A DNA stretch of 36,383 nucleotides, from positions 1 to 36,383 of the forward strand of contig JAZQAN010000002.1 in assembly GCA_045545235.1 (NCBI GenBank), written 5' to 3'. This document shows positions 1-6,970 of the stretch, piece after piece. Position numbers and translations under genes: made by a program. The notes below the pieces were generated by a model that worked only from the letters and a program-made list of their open reading frames with translations, was not told the origin of the DNA and made no database searches. Position 1 is the first letter of the stretch; every line of letters begins with the position of its first letter. Source of the DNA: CAZNKU01 sp045545235. Lineage in GTDB: Bacteria > Bacillota > Clostridia > Monoglobales > Firm-18.

Positions 1-6
1 TTGAGT

Positions 7-108
7 TTTCCTTGGAATTACTTGCTTTTTGCCAATTTGAACTCTACCGTACCCTCGTACGCCGACGAATTCAAATTGACAAAATATACCTTCCTTTTTC
101 GCAATCTG
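7..108 (-). repeat. 102-bp palindromic intergenic repeat, copy 1
   Basis: This copy matches 14139-14240 in inverted orientation with 98 of 102 positions identical and no gaps. Read on the minus strand it starts CAGATTGCGAAAAAGG. It holds two 18-nt arms, TTTTGTCAATTTGAATTC and GAGTTCAAATTGGCAAAA, which pair fully if two G-U pairs are allowed. Between the arms is a small CGTAC/GTACG hairpin with loop GAGG. It lies 78 nt past the nagB stop and reads in the same direction as nagB. No reading frame is seen. It could be a MITE-like or REP-like element, or a 3'-UTR structure. Confidence 0.85.
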
Positions 109-140
109 TCAGCGTGTCGATAGGTTTATCGACACGCTGA
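109..140. other. perfect hairpin downstream of nagB
   Basis: Arms 109-122 (TCAGCGTGTCGATA) and 127-140 are perfect reverse complements around a 4-base loop. The hairpin directly abuts the 102-bp repeat. No T-run follows on either strand, so a simple terminator role is not supported. It may stabilise or process the 3' end of the nagB mRNA. Confidence 0.6.
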
Positions 141-180
141 AATGGGATGCAAATTTGCATCCCATTTAACATTTTTATTT
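141..180 (+). terminator. loopless palindrome plus T-rich tail
   Basis: Positions 141-153 and 154-166 form a perfect 13+13 palindrome (half site AATGGGATGCAAA). A T-rich stretch follows on the plus strand. As a terminator it would act on plus-strand transcription coming from left of the window. On the minus strand, after nagB, there is no T-run, so its effect there is uncertain. Confidence 0.45.
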
Positions 181-186
181 ATGTAA

Positions 187-909
187 TTAACCGTTATAAG
201 CATCCTTATCACAAATAAGTATAACATCTTCATGTGTTTTAAGCATTGTAGCAGGACAGCTTGTTGTAATTGAATTATCAAGAAGCTTTGAAACTGCATC
301 AGCTTTATTTTTACCGCTTGCAAGAATAACAATCTTTTTAGACTTCATAATTGTTCCTATACCCATTGTAAGAGCTTTTGTAGGAACATCTTCTTTTTTA
401 GCAAAAAATCTTGCATTTGCTTCAATTGTGTTATCTGTAAGCGTTACAAGATGTGTAACTGCAGAAAGGTTTTCATCAGGCTCATTAAAGCCGATATGTC
501 CGTTCTGGCCTATACCAAGAATTTGCAAATCAACACCTGCTGATGCAGCAATTCTTTCTTCATAAGCCTTACATTCTGCAACAGCATCCTTGGCTTCACC
601 GTTTGGAATATCTGTATTTTTAACGTCAATGTTAACCTTTGAGAAAAGGTTTTCATTCATAAAATAATAATAGCTCTGGTCATTTGTGCGGTCTATTGGA
701 TAATATTCATCAAGGTTAAATGATTTAACCTGTGAAAAATCAATTTTACCCTCTTTATTCATTTTTGCAAGGTTTTCATACAAACCGATTGGTGTCGAAC
801 CCGTTGCAAGACCCAAAATACTGTCAGGCTTTAAAATAAGCTGACTTGCCACTATTTCAGCAGCCTTTACAGACATTTCGTCATAGTTTTCACATACAAT
901 AATTCTCAT
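187..909 (-). CDS. nagB: glucosamine-6-phosphate deaminase
   Basis: The enzyme converts glucosamine-6-phosphate to fructose-6-phosphate and ammonia in the cytoplasm, linking amino sugars to glycolysis. At 240 residues it has normal NagB length. Visible signatures are the sugar-phosphate loop GLATGSTPIGLY near residue 35, NLDEYYP near 65 and the family motif GIGQNGHIGFNEP near 130. There are two in-frame ATGs: the one at 918 touches GGAGG directly, while the one at 909 has a 9-nt gap, so 909 is chosen. It is the last gene of a minus-strand run with tagO and mnaA, so it may balance the hexosamine pool that feeds wall polymers. Function is secure by family; the link to wall synthesis is inference. 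Confidence 0.96.
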   Translation of the reverse strand: MRIIVCENYDEMSVKAAEIVASQLILKPDSILGLATGSTPIGLYENLAKMNKEGKIDFSQVKSFNLDEYYPIDRTNDQSYYYFMNENLFSKVNIDVKNTDIPNGEAKDAVAECKAYEERIAASAGVDLQILGIGQNGHIGFNEPDENLSAVTHLVTLTDNTIEANARFFAKKEDVPTKALTMGIGTIMKSKKIVILASGKNKADAVSKLLDNSITTSCPATMLKTHEDVILICDKDAYNG

Positions 910-935
910 AATTAACATCCTCCATTTTATTATAT

Positions 936-1403
936 TTAAAAAACTTTTTCTCCATTAATTATAACAGATGCAAGTTTTTCACTTTTATATTCAAGTACAA
1001 GGTCAAAAAAATCAGCATTTGTTCGTATAAGACCTAAAAATATTTTGTCACCCTCCCACATAGGAAGATTGTACATTTCATCACGGTCTATCCACTCAAG
1101 AACCCCTTCGTCACAATCTTTGATTTCACCATAAAATTCATCTGATGTAAAAAGATGCATTTCCTCATACTCATAAATATCTGAACAAAAATGCACTATA
1201 CCGCGGTATTTACAATCGGCAAGTGTAAGCCCCGTTTCTTCAAAAGCTTCACGAAGCACACATTCTTCAGGTGTTTCTCCATCTTCAATTTTACCGCCTA
1301 TGCCAATCCATTTATCCTTATTTACATCATTTTCCTTTTTAACACGGTGAAGCATAAGATATTTATTATTATTTTCAATATAACAAAGGGTTGTTTCCTT
1401 CAT
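936..1403 (-). CDS. Nudix hydrolase, MutT/8-oxo-dGTP diphosphatase-like
   Basis: This 155-residue Nudix protein splits nucleoside diphosphates linked to another group. The full Nudix box is present, from GGKIEDGETPEE to REAFEETGLTL (about residues 37-61), matching GX5EX7REUXEEXGU, so metal binding and catalysis should be intact. The N-terminal segment, with TLCYIE followed by YLMLHRVKKENDVNKDKWIG, is typical of the MutT/YtkD-like 8-oxo-dGTP diphosphatases. It starts 4 nt after the stop of the preceding gene and lies 26 nt before nagB, so it is probably co-transcribed. Substrate is not defined by sequence: nucleotide-pool cleaning is likely, but a nucleotide-sugar substrate would also fit the neighbours. 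Confidence 0.88.
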   Translation of the reverse strand: MKETTLCYIENNNKYLMLHRVKKENDVNKDKWIGIGGKIEDGETPEECVLREAFEETGLTLADCKYRGIVHFCSDIYEYEEMHLFTSDEFYGEIKDCDEGVLEWIDRDEMYNLPMWEGDKIFLGLIRTNADFFDLVLEYKSEKLASVIINGEKVF

Positions 1404-1407
1404 TTTA

Positions 1408-1863
1408 TCAGTCCCTGTTATTTTCTATGTATTCATCCATAAGTCGTGCGGCAACACAAACCATTCTCTCACAAGGTCGAAGCTTGTAAAATTCAGCATT
1501 TCTTTCTGTAGAAATATGGTCGGTTGTATAATCAACACCCTTTAAAAGCTCACGGCATATGTAAGAACCGTTAATTTCCTTAAACTGACCTGCAAGTTGC
1601 TGAATACGTTTATAATGGTTATCCTTTTCCGCCTTATCTTCAGCATCTGTATAACCATAAAGCATACCTGCCACCATAAACATCCCGGAAACCGCACCGC
1701 ATACTTCCCTCATTCTGGCAATACCACCGCCAAATGATGAGCTTATTTTAAGTGCAGTTTTCTCATCCAGCTCCATAACGTCGCAAAAGGCAAGCATTAC
1801 TGCCTGCGAACAGTTGTAGCCCTCGCGGAAAAATTCAAGTGCCTTTTCTTCGTGTAGTGTCAT
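1408..1863 (-). CDS. C_GCAxxG_C_C family cysteine-rich protein
   Basis: A 151-residue protein of the C_GCAxxG_C_C family (TIGR01909-like), common in anaerobes and of unknown function. The spaced cysteines are visible: NCSQAV (residue 18), FCDV, then FGGGIARMREVCGAVSG with the family's Cys-Gly core, then SYICREL and a C-terminal RPCERMVCVAARLMDEYI. The family is often suggested to bind a metal or iron-sulfur cluster, but I know of no firm biochemistry. It follows mnaA by 4 nt with an AGAGGG ribosome site overlapping that gene's end, so it belongs to the trpS-nagB transcription unit. No membrane segment or signal peptide is seen. Confidence 0.88.
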   Translation of the reverse strand: MTLHEEKALEFFREGYNCSQAVMLAFCDVMELDEKTALKISSSFGGGIARMREVCGAVSGMFMVAGMLYGYTDAEDKAEKDNHYKRIQQLAGQFKEINGSYICRELLKGVDYTTDHISTERNAEFYKLRPCERMVCVAARLMDEYIENNRD

Positions 1864-1867
1864 ATCA

Positions 1868-3016
1868 TTAATCCCTCTTTGTCAAATCCTCAGGCTTTTC
1901 ACCCATACCGAAATGATAAAGAATTGCTTCAACAGTTCTGCGTGAAGCCTCACCGTCACCATATGGATTAACTGCGTGAGCCATACTTTCATATTCATTT
2001 TCATCTGTCAGAAGCTTGTGTGCCATATTATAAATAACATCCTCACAAATACCTGCAACCTTTACTGTGCCGGCTTCAACAGCTTCAGGGCGTTCTGTTT
2101 CATTACGAAGTACCAATACAGGCTTACCAAGTGATGGTGCTTCTTCCTGCAAACCGCCTGAATCTGTCATAATCATATAGCTTCTGTCCATTGCATTATG
2201 CATATCACGAACATCAATAGGGTCAATAAGATGTACTCTGTCCATACCTGCAAGATACTTGTTAACAGTTTCTCTTACTGCAGGGTTTAAGTGTACAGGA
2301 TACACAAGTTCAACATCAGAAAAATCTGTAACAATTCTCTTAAGAGCACGGCAGATGTTTTCAAGTGGTTCACCCAGATTTTCACGTCTGTGTGCAGTAA
2401 CAAGGATAACTCTCTTTGAAAAATCCACATCGTTCATACTGTCACAAAGCTTATAATCCTTGCTTACAGTAGTTTTAAGTGCATCTATAACAGTATTACC
2501 TGTAATAAAGATAACATCATCCTTAATATCTTCTTTAACAAGATTATTTCTGTTGGAAATTGTTGGTGAGAAATGCAAATCTGCAATTCTGCCTGTTAAA
2601 CATCTGTTCATTTCTTCAGGGAATGGCGAATACTTATCATATGTACGAAGACCTGCTTCAACGTGACCTACAGGAATCTGGTTATAGAAAGCTGCAAGAG
2701 CGCCAACAAATGTTGTAGAAGTATCACCATGTACAAGTACAATGTCAGGCTGTGCCTTTTTAAGAACCTCATCAAGACCCTGCAAAACATTTGTTGTAAT
2801 GCTGATAAGAGTCTGTCTGTCCTTCATAATATCAAGGTCATAGTCAGGCTTGATATCAAATATTGCAAGAACCTGGTCAAGCATCTGTCTGTGCTGAGCA
2901 GTTACACAAACTATAGACTCAATCTTATCATTTTTTTCAAGTTCCTTTACGAGTGGAGCCATTTTAATAGCTTCAGGTCTTGTGCCAAAAACTGTCATTA
3001 CTTTAATCTTTTTCAT
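1868..3016 (-). CDS. mnaA: UDP-N-acetylglucosamine 2-epimerase (non-hydrolysing)
   Basis: Interconverts UDP-GlcNAc and UDP-ManNAc, a precursor of teichoic acid linkage units and other wall polysaccharides. The 382-residue protein has the family signatures TVFGTRPEAIKMAPL at the N-terminus, VHGDTSTTF, GHVEAGLRT, FPEEMNR and the C-terminal TDSGGLQEEAPSLGKPVLVLR that contacts the UDP part. Upstream in-frame GTG (3031) and ATG (3025) exist, but the GTGAG site fits best with the ATG at 3016, just 1 nt past the tagO stop. Its coupling to tagO strongly suggests a shared role in wall teichoic acid or a related secondary polymer. wecB is an equivalent name. Confidence 0.95.
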   Translation of the reverse strand: MKKIKVMTVFGTRPEAIKMAPLVKELEKNDKIESIVCVTAQHRQMLDQVLAIFDIKPDYDLDIMKDRQTLISITTNVLQGLDEVLKKAQPDIVLVHGDTSTTFVGALAAFYNQIPVGHVEAGLRTYDKYSPFPEEMNRCLTGRIADLHFSPTISNRNNLVKEDIKDDVIFITGNTVIDALKTTVSKDYKLCDSMNDVDFSKRVILVTAHRRENLGEPLENICRALKRIVTDFSDVELVYPVHLNPAVRETVNKYLAGMDRVHLIDPIDVRDMHNAMDRSYMIMTDSGGLQEEAPSLGKPVLVLRNETERPEAVEAGTVKVAGICEDVIYNMAHKLLTDENEYESMAHAVNPYGDGEASRRTVEAILYHFGMGEKPEDLTKRD

Positions 3017-3017
3017 T

Positions 3018-4118
3018 TTAGTCATTCTCACTTTCTAATTTATTTTCATCCGTATTTTCGGAAAGATTTTGCATATCAACATCATCATCCTTGCTTCTTG
3101 CAAGCTTCATACCAAGCATCGCAAGGAAAACTACAGCAAGTATAAGAACAATTGATCTGTAAGAACCGCAAAGTAACAGTACAACCGCAGAAAGCGACAA
3201 AAGTCCACTTGTTATAAGCAAAATTGTAACCGTCTGTTTCTGGTCAAAACCAAGATCAATAAGTCTGTGATGAACGTGACCTCGGTCAGGCTTCATAGGA
3301 GATTGTCCGTGAAGTACACGTCTTAAAATAGCAAATGCTGTATCAAAAATAGGTAGCCCTAAAATCAAAAACGGAACCGCCATAGAAATAACTGCATAAC
3401 CCTTGAAAAGACCAACTACACTAAGACTTGCCAGAATAAAGCCTAAAAATGTAGAACCTGTATCACCCATAAATATTTTCGCAGGGTGAATGTTGTATGG
3501 CAAAAATCCAAAGCCTGCACCTGCAACAGCAGCAGTTACAATTGCAACACCTGTTTCGCGTGTAATAAGTGAAATAGCAAACAGTGAAACAGTTGATATT
3601 GTTGAAACGCCTGCTGCAAGTCCGTCAAGACCGTCAATAAGATTAAGTGCATTGGTAACACCAACAATCCACAAAACAGTAACAGGTATTGCAAACATAC
3701 CTAAATTGATATACTGCGAATTTCCTATACCAAAGCTTGAAATATGGTCTATACGCACACCGTGCATTACAACCACAAGTGCCGCCATAATCTGCACAAC
3801 AAATTTAAAAAGTGCATTCAAGCTATATATATCATCAAAAATACCAAGTACAACAATTATGGTACATCCTATAAGTATACCTCTTAAGGCTGTATCAATT
3901 TCAGCAAAGCAAAGAATTGAAATTATAAACCCATAAAATATTGCCAATCCACCAAGACGTGCTATAGGTTTTTTATGCATACGACGATTATCCTTCGGCA
4001 CATCAACAGCACCTATTTTAAAAGCAAGCATTTTAACAATCGGCGTACTTGCATATGCTATAAGAAATGAAATTACAAATGCAAAAAGTAATCTTAAAAG
4101 TTCAAAATCCAATCTCAT
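3018..4118 (-). CDS. tagO: undecaprenyl-phosphate GlcNAc-1-phosphate transferase
   Basis: Integral membrane enzyme that moves GlcNAc-1-phosphate from UDP-GlcNAc to undecaprenyl phosphate, the committed step for wall teichoic acid or polysaccharide. The 366-residue protein has about ten hydrophobic helices. Polyprenyl-phosphate HexNAc-1-P transferase motifs are clear: FDDIYSL (Asp95-Asp96), NLIDGLDGLAAG, FMGDTGSTFLGF, and DRGHVHHRLIDLGF, the C-terminal cytoplasmic His motif of the WecA/TagO branch that separates it from MraY. The C-terminal tail is charged and acidic. An AAGGGG site lies about 7 nt before the ATG. It is followed immediately by mnaA, whose product feeds the next step of linkage-unit assembly. 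Confidence 0.94.
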   Translation of the reverse strand: MRLDFELLRLLFAFVISFLIAYASTPIVKMLAFKIGAVDVPKDNRRMHKKPIARLGGLAIFYGFIISILCFAEIDTALRGILIGCTIIVVLGIFDDIYSLNALFKFVVQIMAALVVVMHGVRIDHISSFGIGNSQYINLGMFAIPVTVLWIVGVTNALNLIDGLDGLAAGVSTISTVSLFAISLITRETGVAIVTAAVAGAGFGFLPYNIHPAKIFMGDTGSTFLGFILASLSVVGLFKGYAVISMAVPFLILGLPIFDTAFAILRRVLHGQSPMKPDRGHVHHRLIDLGFDQKQTVTILLITSGLLSLSAVVLLLCGSYRSIVLILAVVFLAMLGMKLARSKDDDVDMQNLSENTDENKLESEND

Positions 4119-4129
4119 AATATATCCCC

Positions 4130-5146
4130 TTATCTTTCAGTAAAGCCAACTTTTTTATACACTTTACGAAGTGTCTTATAAGCAATTTTAGAGGCTTTTT
4201 CTGCTCCATCACGGTATACAGACTGAATGTATGCCTTATCATTTTGCAAAGCATAGTATTTTTCCTGAATTGGCTTTAAGCAGTCTGCAACAACCTCTGC
4301 AACCGCAAGCTTAAATTCACCATATCCCTTGCCCTGAAACTCTGCAACGGACTGTTCTATAGTGTTGCCTGTAATTGCACTGTATATGCTAAGAAGATTA
4401 TTTATACCATACTTACCTTCGCGGTAAGCAATTTCGCCGTCGCTGTCAGTAACAGCTTTTTTGAATTTGCGTATAATCGTATCCCTGTCGTCAAGCATAG
4501 CAATATATCCGTTCGGATTAGGGTCTGATTTACTCATTTTAGATTCCGGTGTTGCAAGACTCATTATTCTTGCACCAACCTTACCTACATAAGGTTCGGG
4601 AATTTTAAACACATCACCGTAAACGCCGTTAAAACGCTTTGCAACATCACGGGTAAGTTCAAGATGCTGAAGCTGGTCGTGCCCTACAGGAACAAGGTCT
4701 GCCTGATAAAGCAGAATGTCTGCCGCCATAAGAACAGGGTATGTAAAAAGGCCACTGTTTATATTATCCTCATGTTTTGCAGATTTATCCTTAAACTGAG
4801 TCATTCTCTGCAATTCACCCATGTAAGTATAACAGTTTAAAACCCACGAAAGTTCAGGATGTGCACTTACATGACTTTGAAAAAACATTATACTTTTTTC
4901 AGGGTCAATGCCCGATGCAAGGTAGGTTGTGAAAACCTCCATAGCTCTTTTGCGTAAATCGGCAGGGTTTTGTCTTACCGTAATTGAATGTAAGTCTGCA
5001 ACACAGTAAAGACAGTTATATTCATCCTGAAGCTTTGTCCAGTTTTTCAAAGCACCAAGGTAGTTACCAAGAGTTAAAAAGCCTGAAGACTGAATACCGC
5101 TCAGTATGGTTTTTTTATTTTCAACAACATTTTCCATATTCTGCAT
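4130..5146 (-). CDS. trpS: tryptophanyl-tRNA synthetase
   Basis: Class I aminoacyl-tRNA synthetase charging tRNA-Trp. The 338-residue protein is of normal bacterial TrpRS length. Seen motifs: GIQSSGFLTLGNYLGAL (the HIGH-like ATP site), the PVLMAADILLYQADLVPVGHDQ specificity region, and KMSKSDPN, the KMSKS loop. Start choice: TTG at 5158 has no ribosome site, whereas ATG at 5146 lies 4-5 nt after AAAGG. It heads the minus-strand operon and has a promoter at 5192-5220. The leader is under 50 nt, too short for the T-box often found before trpS in Firmicutes, so tRNA-dependent attenuation is unlikely here. Confidence 0.96.
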   Translation of the reverse strand: MQNMENVVENKKTILSGIQSSGFLTLGNYLGALKNWTKLQDEYNCLYCVADLHSITVRQNPADLRKRAMEVFTTYLASGIDPEKSIMFFQSHVSAHPELSWVLNCYTYMGELQRMTQFKDKSAKHEDNINSGLFTYPVLMAADILLYQADLVPVGHDQLQHLELTRDVAKRFNGVYGDVFKIPEPYVGKVGARIMSLATPESKMSKSDPNPNGYIAMLDDRDTIIRKFKKAVTDSDGEIAYREGKYGINNLLSIYSAITGNTIEQSVAEFQGKGYGEFKLAVAEVVADCLKPIQEKYYALQNDKAYIQSVYRDGAEKASKIAYKTLRKVYKKVGFTER

Positions 5147-5191
5147 ATATCCTTTCAATTGGCATAATAAGTCAAATTATAATATGTAACA

Positions 5192-5220
5192 ATAATAACA
5201 CATTTTATCGCTCTTGACAA
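5192..5220 (-). promoter_or_regulatory. sigma-A promoter for the trpS operon
   Basis: On the minus strand, -35 TTGTCA (5215-5220), a 17-bp spacer and -10 TATTAT (5192-5197). The -35 box shares its bases with the -35 of the divergent gltX promoter. Confidence 0.65.
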
Positions 5221-5242
5221 GTCATAAAATTAAATATATTAT
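5214..5242 (+). promoter_or_regulatory. sigma-A promoter for gltX
   Basis: Consensus -35 TTGACA at 5214-5219, a 17-bp spacer and -10 TATTAT at 5237-5242, about 30 nt before the ribosome site of gltX. Confidence 0.8.
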
Positions 5243-5278
5243 ATATATAGTAAAAAAATACTGAAGGGAATGACACTT

Positions 5279-6724
5279 TTGAAAATAAGAACAAGATTTG
5301 CACCGTCACCAACGGGATATATGCACGTAGGTAACCTGCGTACAGCTTTGTATGCGTATCTTCTTACAAAATCACAGGGTGGAGATTTTATACTCCGAAT
5401 TGAAGATACCGACCAGGGTCGTTATGTTGAAGGCGCAGTAGATATTATATACAACACACTAAAGGAAACAGGCCTTTTATGGGATGAAGGTCCCGACATA
5501 GGCGGTGACTACGGTCCTTACATTCAGACAGACAGACGTGGCCTTTACAAGGAATATGCTGAAAAATTAGTTGAAATGGGTAAAGCATATTACTGTTTCT
5601 GTGACGAGGACAGACTTAACGAAGTCCGCACACTTTGCGAGGCCAAAAAAATTCCTCCAAAATATGACAGACATTGTCTTAAACTTTCAAAAGAGGAAAT
5701 TCAGGCTAAAATAGATGCAGGTGTTCCTTACGTTATTCGTCAGCTTATGCCAGATGAAGGTACAACATCTTTTGACGATGCAGTTTTCGGCACAATCACA
5801 GTTGAAAACTCAACACTCGATGATATGGTACTTTTAAAATCTGACGGCCTTCCGACATACAACTTCGCAAATGTTGTTGACGACCACTTAATGGCTATAA
5901 CTCACGTTATCCGTGGTAATGAGTATCTTTCATCAACACCTAAATACAACCTTCTTTACGAAGCATTCGGTTGGGAAATCCCAACATACATTCACTGTTC
6001 TCCTGTTATGAGAGACCATACTCACAAGCTTTCAAAACGTGACGGTGATGCTTCATATGAAGATTTCATAAAAAAAGGTTACCTTAAAGAAGCAGTTATA
6101 AACTATATTGCTCTTTTAGGCTGGAGTCCTCAGGGCGAACAGGAAAAGTTTACACTTGATGAACTTGTTAAAACATTCAGCGTTTCAGGCATCAGTAAAT
6201 CACCTGCTATTTTCGACGAAGCTAAGCTTGCATGGTTAAACGGAGAATATATCCGTGAACTTTCACTTGATGAATTCCACGAAAAGGCTTTGCCGTTCTA
6301 CGAAGGTGTTGTTACAAACCCTGCAATAGACAAAAAGAAAATAAGCGAGCTGTTGCAAAAAAGATGTGAAAAGCTTTCAGATATTCCTGAACAGGTTGAC
6401 TTCTTTGATAGTCTGCCCGACTACGACATTGAGCTATACACTCATAAAAAAATGAAAACAAATCCTGAAAATTCCAAAACAGCACTTGAGGCTATAAAAA
6501 CAAAGCTTGAATCACTTGATGATTTTAGTTTTGAAAGTCTGCACGATAACCTTATGGCACTTGTTGAGGAAATGGGTGTTAAAAACGGTCAGGTGCTTTA
6601 CCCATTGCGAGTGGCAGTTTCAGGTAAGTCATTTACTCCCGGCGGTGGCGTAGAGCTTGCATCAATTCTTGGAAAAGAAGAAACAATCAAGCGAATTGAA
6701 AAAGGTATTGAAAAACTATCATAA
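5279..6724 (+). CDS. gltX: glutamyl-tRNA synthetase
   Basis: Class I synthetase that charges tRNA-Glu. Signatures are RTRFAPSPTGYMHVGNLRTA with the HIGH-like HVGN, and KLSKRDG as the KMSKS loop. The 481-residue length and C-terminal anticodon-binding helical part are normal. ATG at 5270 is only 1 nt from the GAAGGGA ribosome site, while TTG at 5279, in the same frame, is about 9 nt away and gives the canonical N-terminus MKIRTRFAPSPTG, so TTG is preferred; the alternative adds three residues. Transcribed alone from a strong promoter and closed by a hairpin at 6731-6769. Sequence does not tell whether it also mischarges tRNA-Gln, as many Firmicute enzymes do. Confidence 0.96.
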   Translation: MKIRTRFAPSPTGYMHVGNLRTALYAYLLTKSQGGDFILRIEDTDQGRYVEGAVDIIYNTLKETGLLWDEGPDIGGDYGPYIQTDRRGLYKEYAEKLVEMGKAYYCFCDEDRLNEVRTLCEAKKIPPKYDRHCLKLSKEEIQAKIDAGVPYVIRQLMPDEGTTSFDDAVFGTITVENSTLDDMVLLKSDGLPTYNFANVVDDHLMAITHVIRGNEYLSSTPKYNLLYEAFGWEIPTYIHCSPVMRDHTHKLSKRDGDASYEDFIKKGYLKEAVINYIALLGWSPQGEQEKFTLDELVKTFSVSGISKSPAIFDEAKLAWLNGEYIRELSLDEFHEKALPFYEGVVTNPAIDKKKISELLQKRCEKLSDIPEQVDFFDSLPDYDIELYTHKKMKTNPENSKTALEAIKTKLESLDDFSFESLHDNLMALVEEMGVKNGQVLYPLRVAVSGKSFTPGGGVELASILGKEETIKRIEKGIEKLS

Positions 6725-6730
6725 CAGTTC

Positions 6731-6769
6731 AAAAAGGACTGCCTCACTTACTGTGAGACAGCCCTTTTA
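6731..6769. terminator. bidirectional intrinsic terminator
   Basis: Stem of CTCAC/GTGAG extended by CTG/CAG and AAAAGG/CCTTTT with two mismatches and loop TTACT. A-run on one side and T-run on the other allow it to end both gltX (plus) and the miniprotein operon (minus). Confidence 0.8.
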
Positions 6770-6772
6770 TTT

Positions 6773-6916
6773 TTAACAACAATCATTATGATGTTCACAA
6801 CAACAATTATTATCATTAAAAAGACTCACAATAATAATAACCGCAATTGCAATCCACACCCAATCCCAGCTACCGCCAAAAATTCCGCTATTGTTCGAGC
6901 AACAACAATTATTCAT
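6773..6916 (-). CDS. cysteine-rich single-pass membrane miniprotein
   Basis: A 47-residue reading frame with a strong AAAGGAGG ribosome site 8 nt before its ATG. The protein begins MNNCCCSNN, continues through a Gly/Trp stretch (GGSWDWVW) into one hydrophobic helix (about residues 20-33, WIAIAVIIIVSLF), and ends NNCCCEHHNDCC. Eight cysteines sit in three clusters, on both sides of the helix, with two histidines near the C-terminus. I do not recognise the family; the size and single helix recall small spore-associated membrane proteins of the YjcZ type, but the Cys clusters differ. Metal binding or disulfide linking is possible. It lies 54 nt after the DacA-like gene, just before the terminator. 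Its ribosome site can pair with an upstream complementary segment (6921-6963). Confidence 0.72.
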   Translation of the reverse strand: MNNCCCSNNSGIFGGSWDWVWIAIAVIIIVSLFNDNNCCCEHHNDCC

Positions 6917-6920
6917 ACCA

Positions 6921-6963
6921 AAAACCTCCTTTACAGTACATTACATACTATTCAGGAGGTTTT
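6921..6963 (-). promoter_or_regulatory. hairpin masking the miniprotein ribosome site
   Basis: On the minus strand the segment AAAACCTCCT, 7 nt after the DacA-like stop codon, is a perfect complement of AGGAGGTTTT, which contains the ribosome site of the miniprotein. Ten base pairs with a 23-nt loop would hide the site. This may tie miniprotein translation to ribosomes finishing the upstream gene or to an unknown factor. Seen in sequence; function is inference. Confidence 0.5.
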
Positions 6964-6970
6964 AATTTTG

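Noticed and set aside
5147..5191. Possible T-box leader before trpS
   Set aside because: T-box leaders are about 150-250 nt with a TGGNACCGCG element. The distance from promoter to start is far too short and no such element is seen. The same applies before proB.
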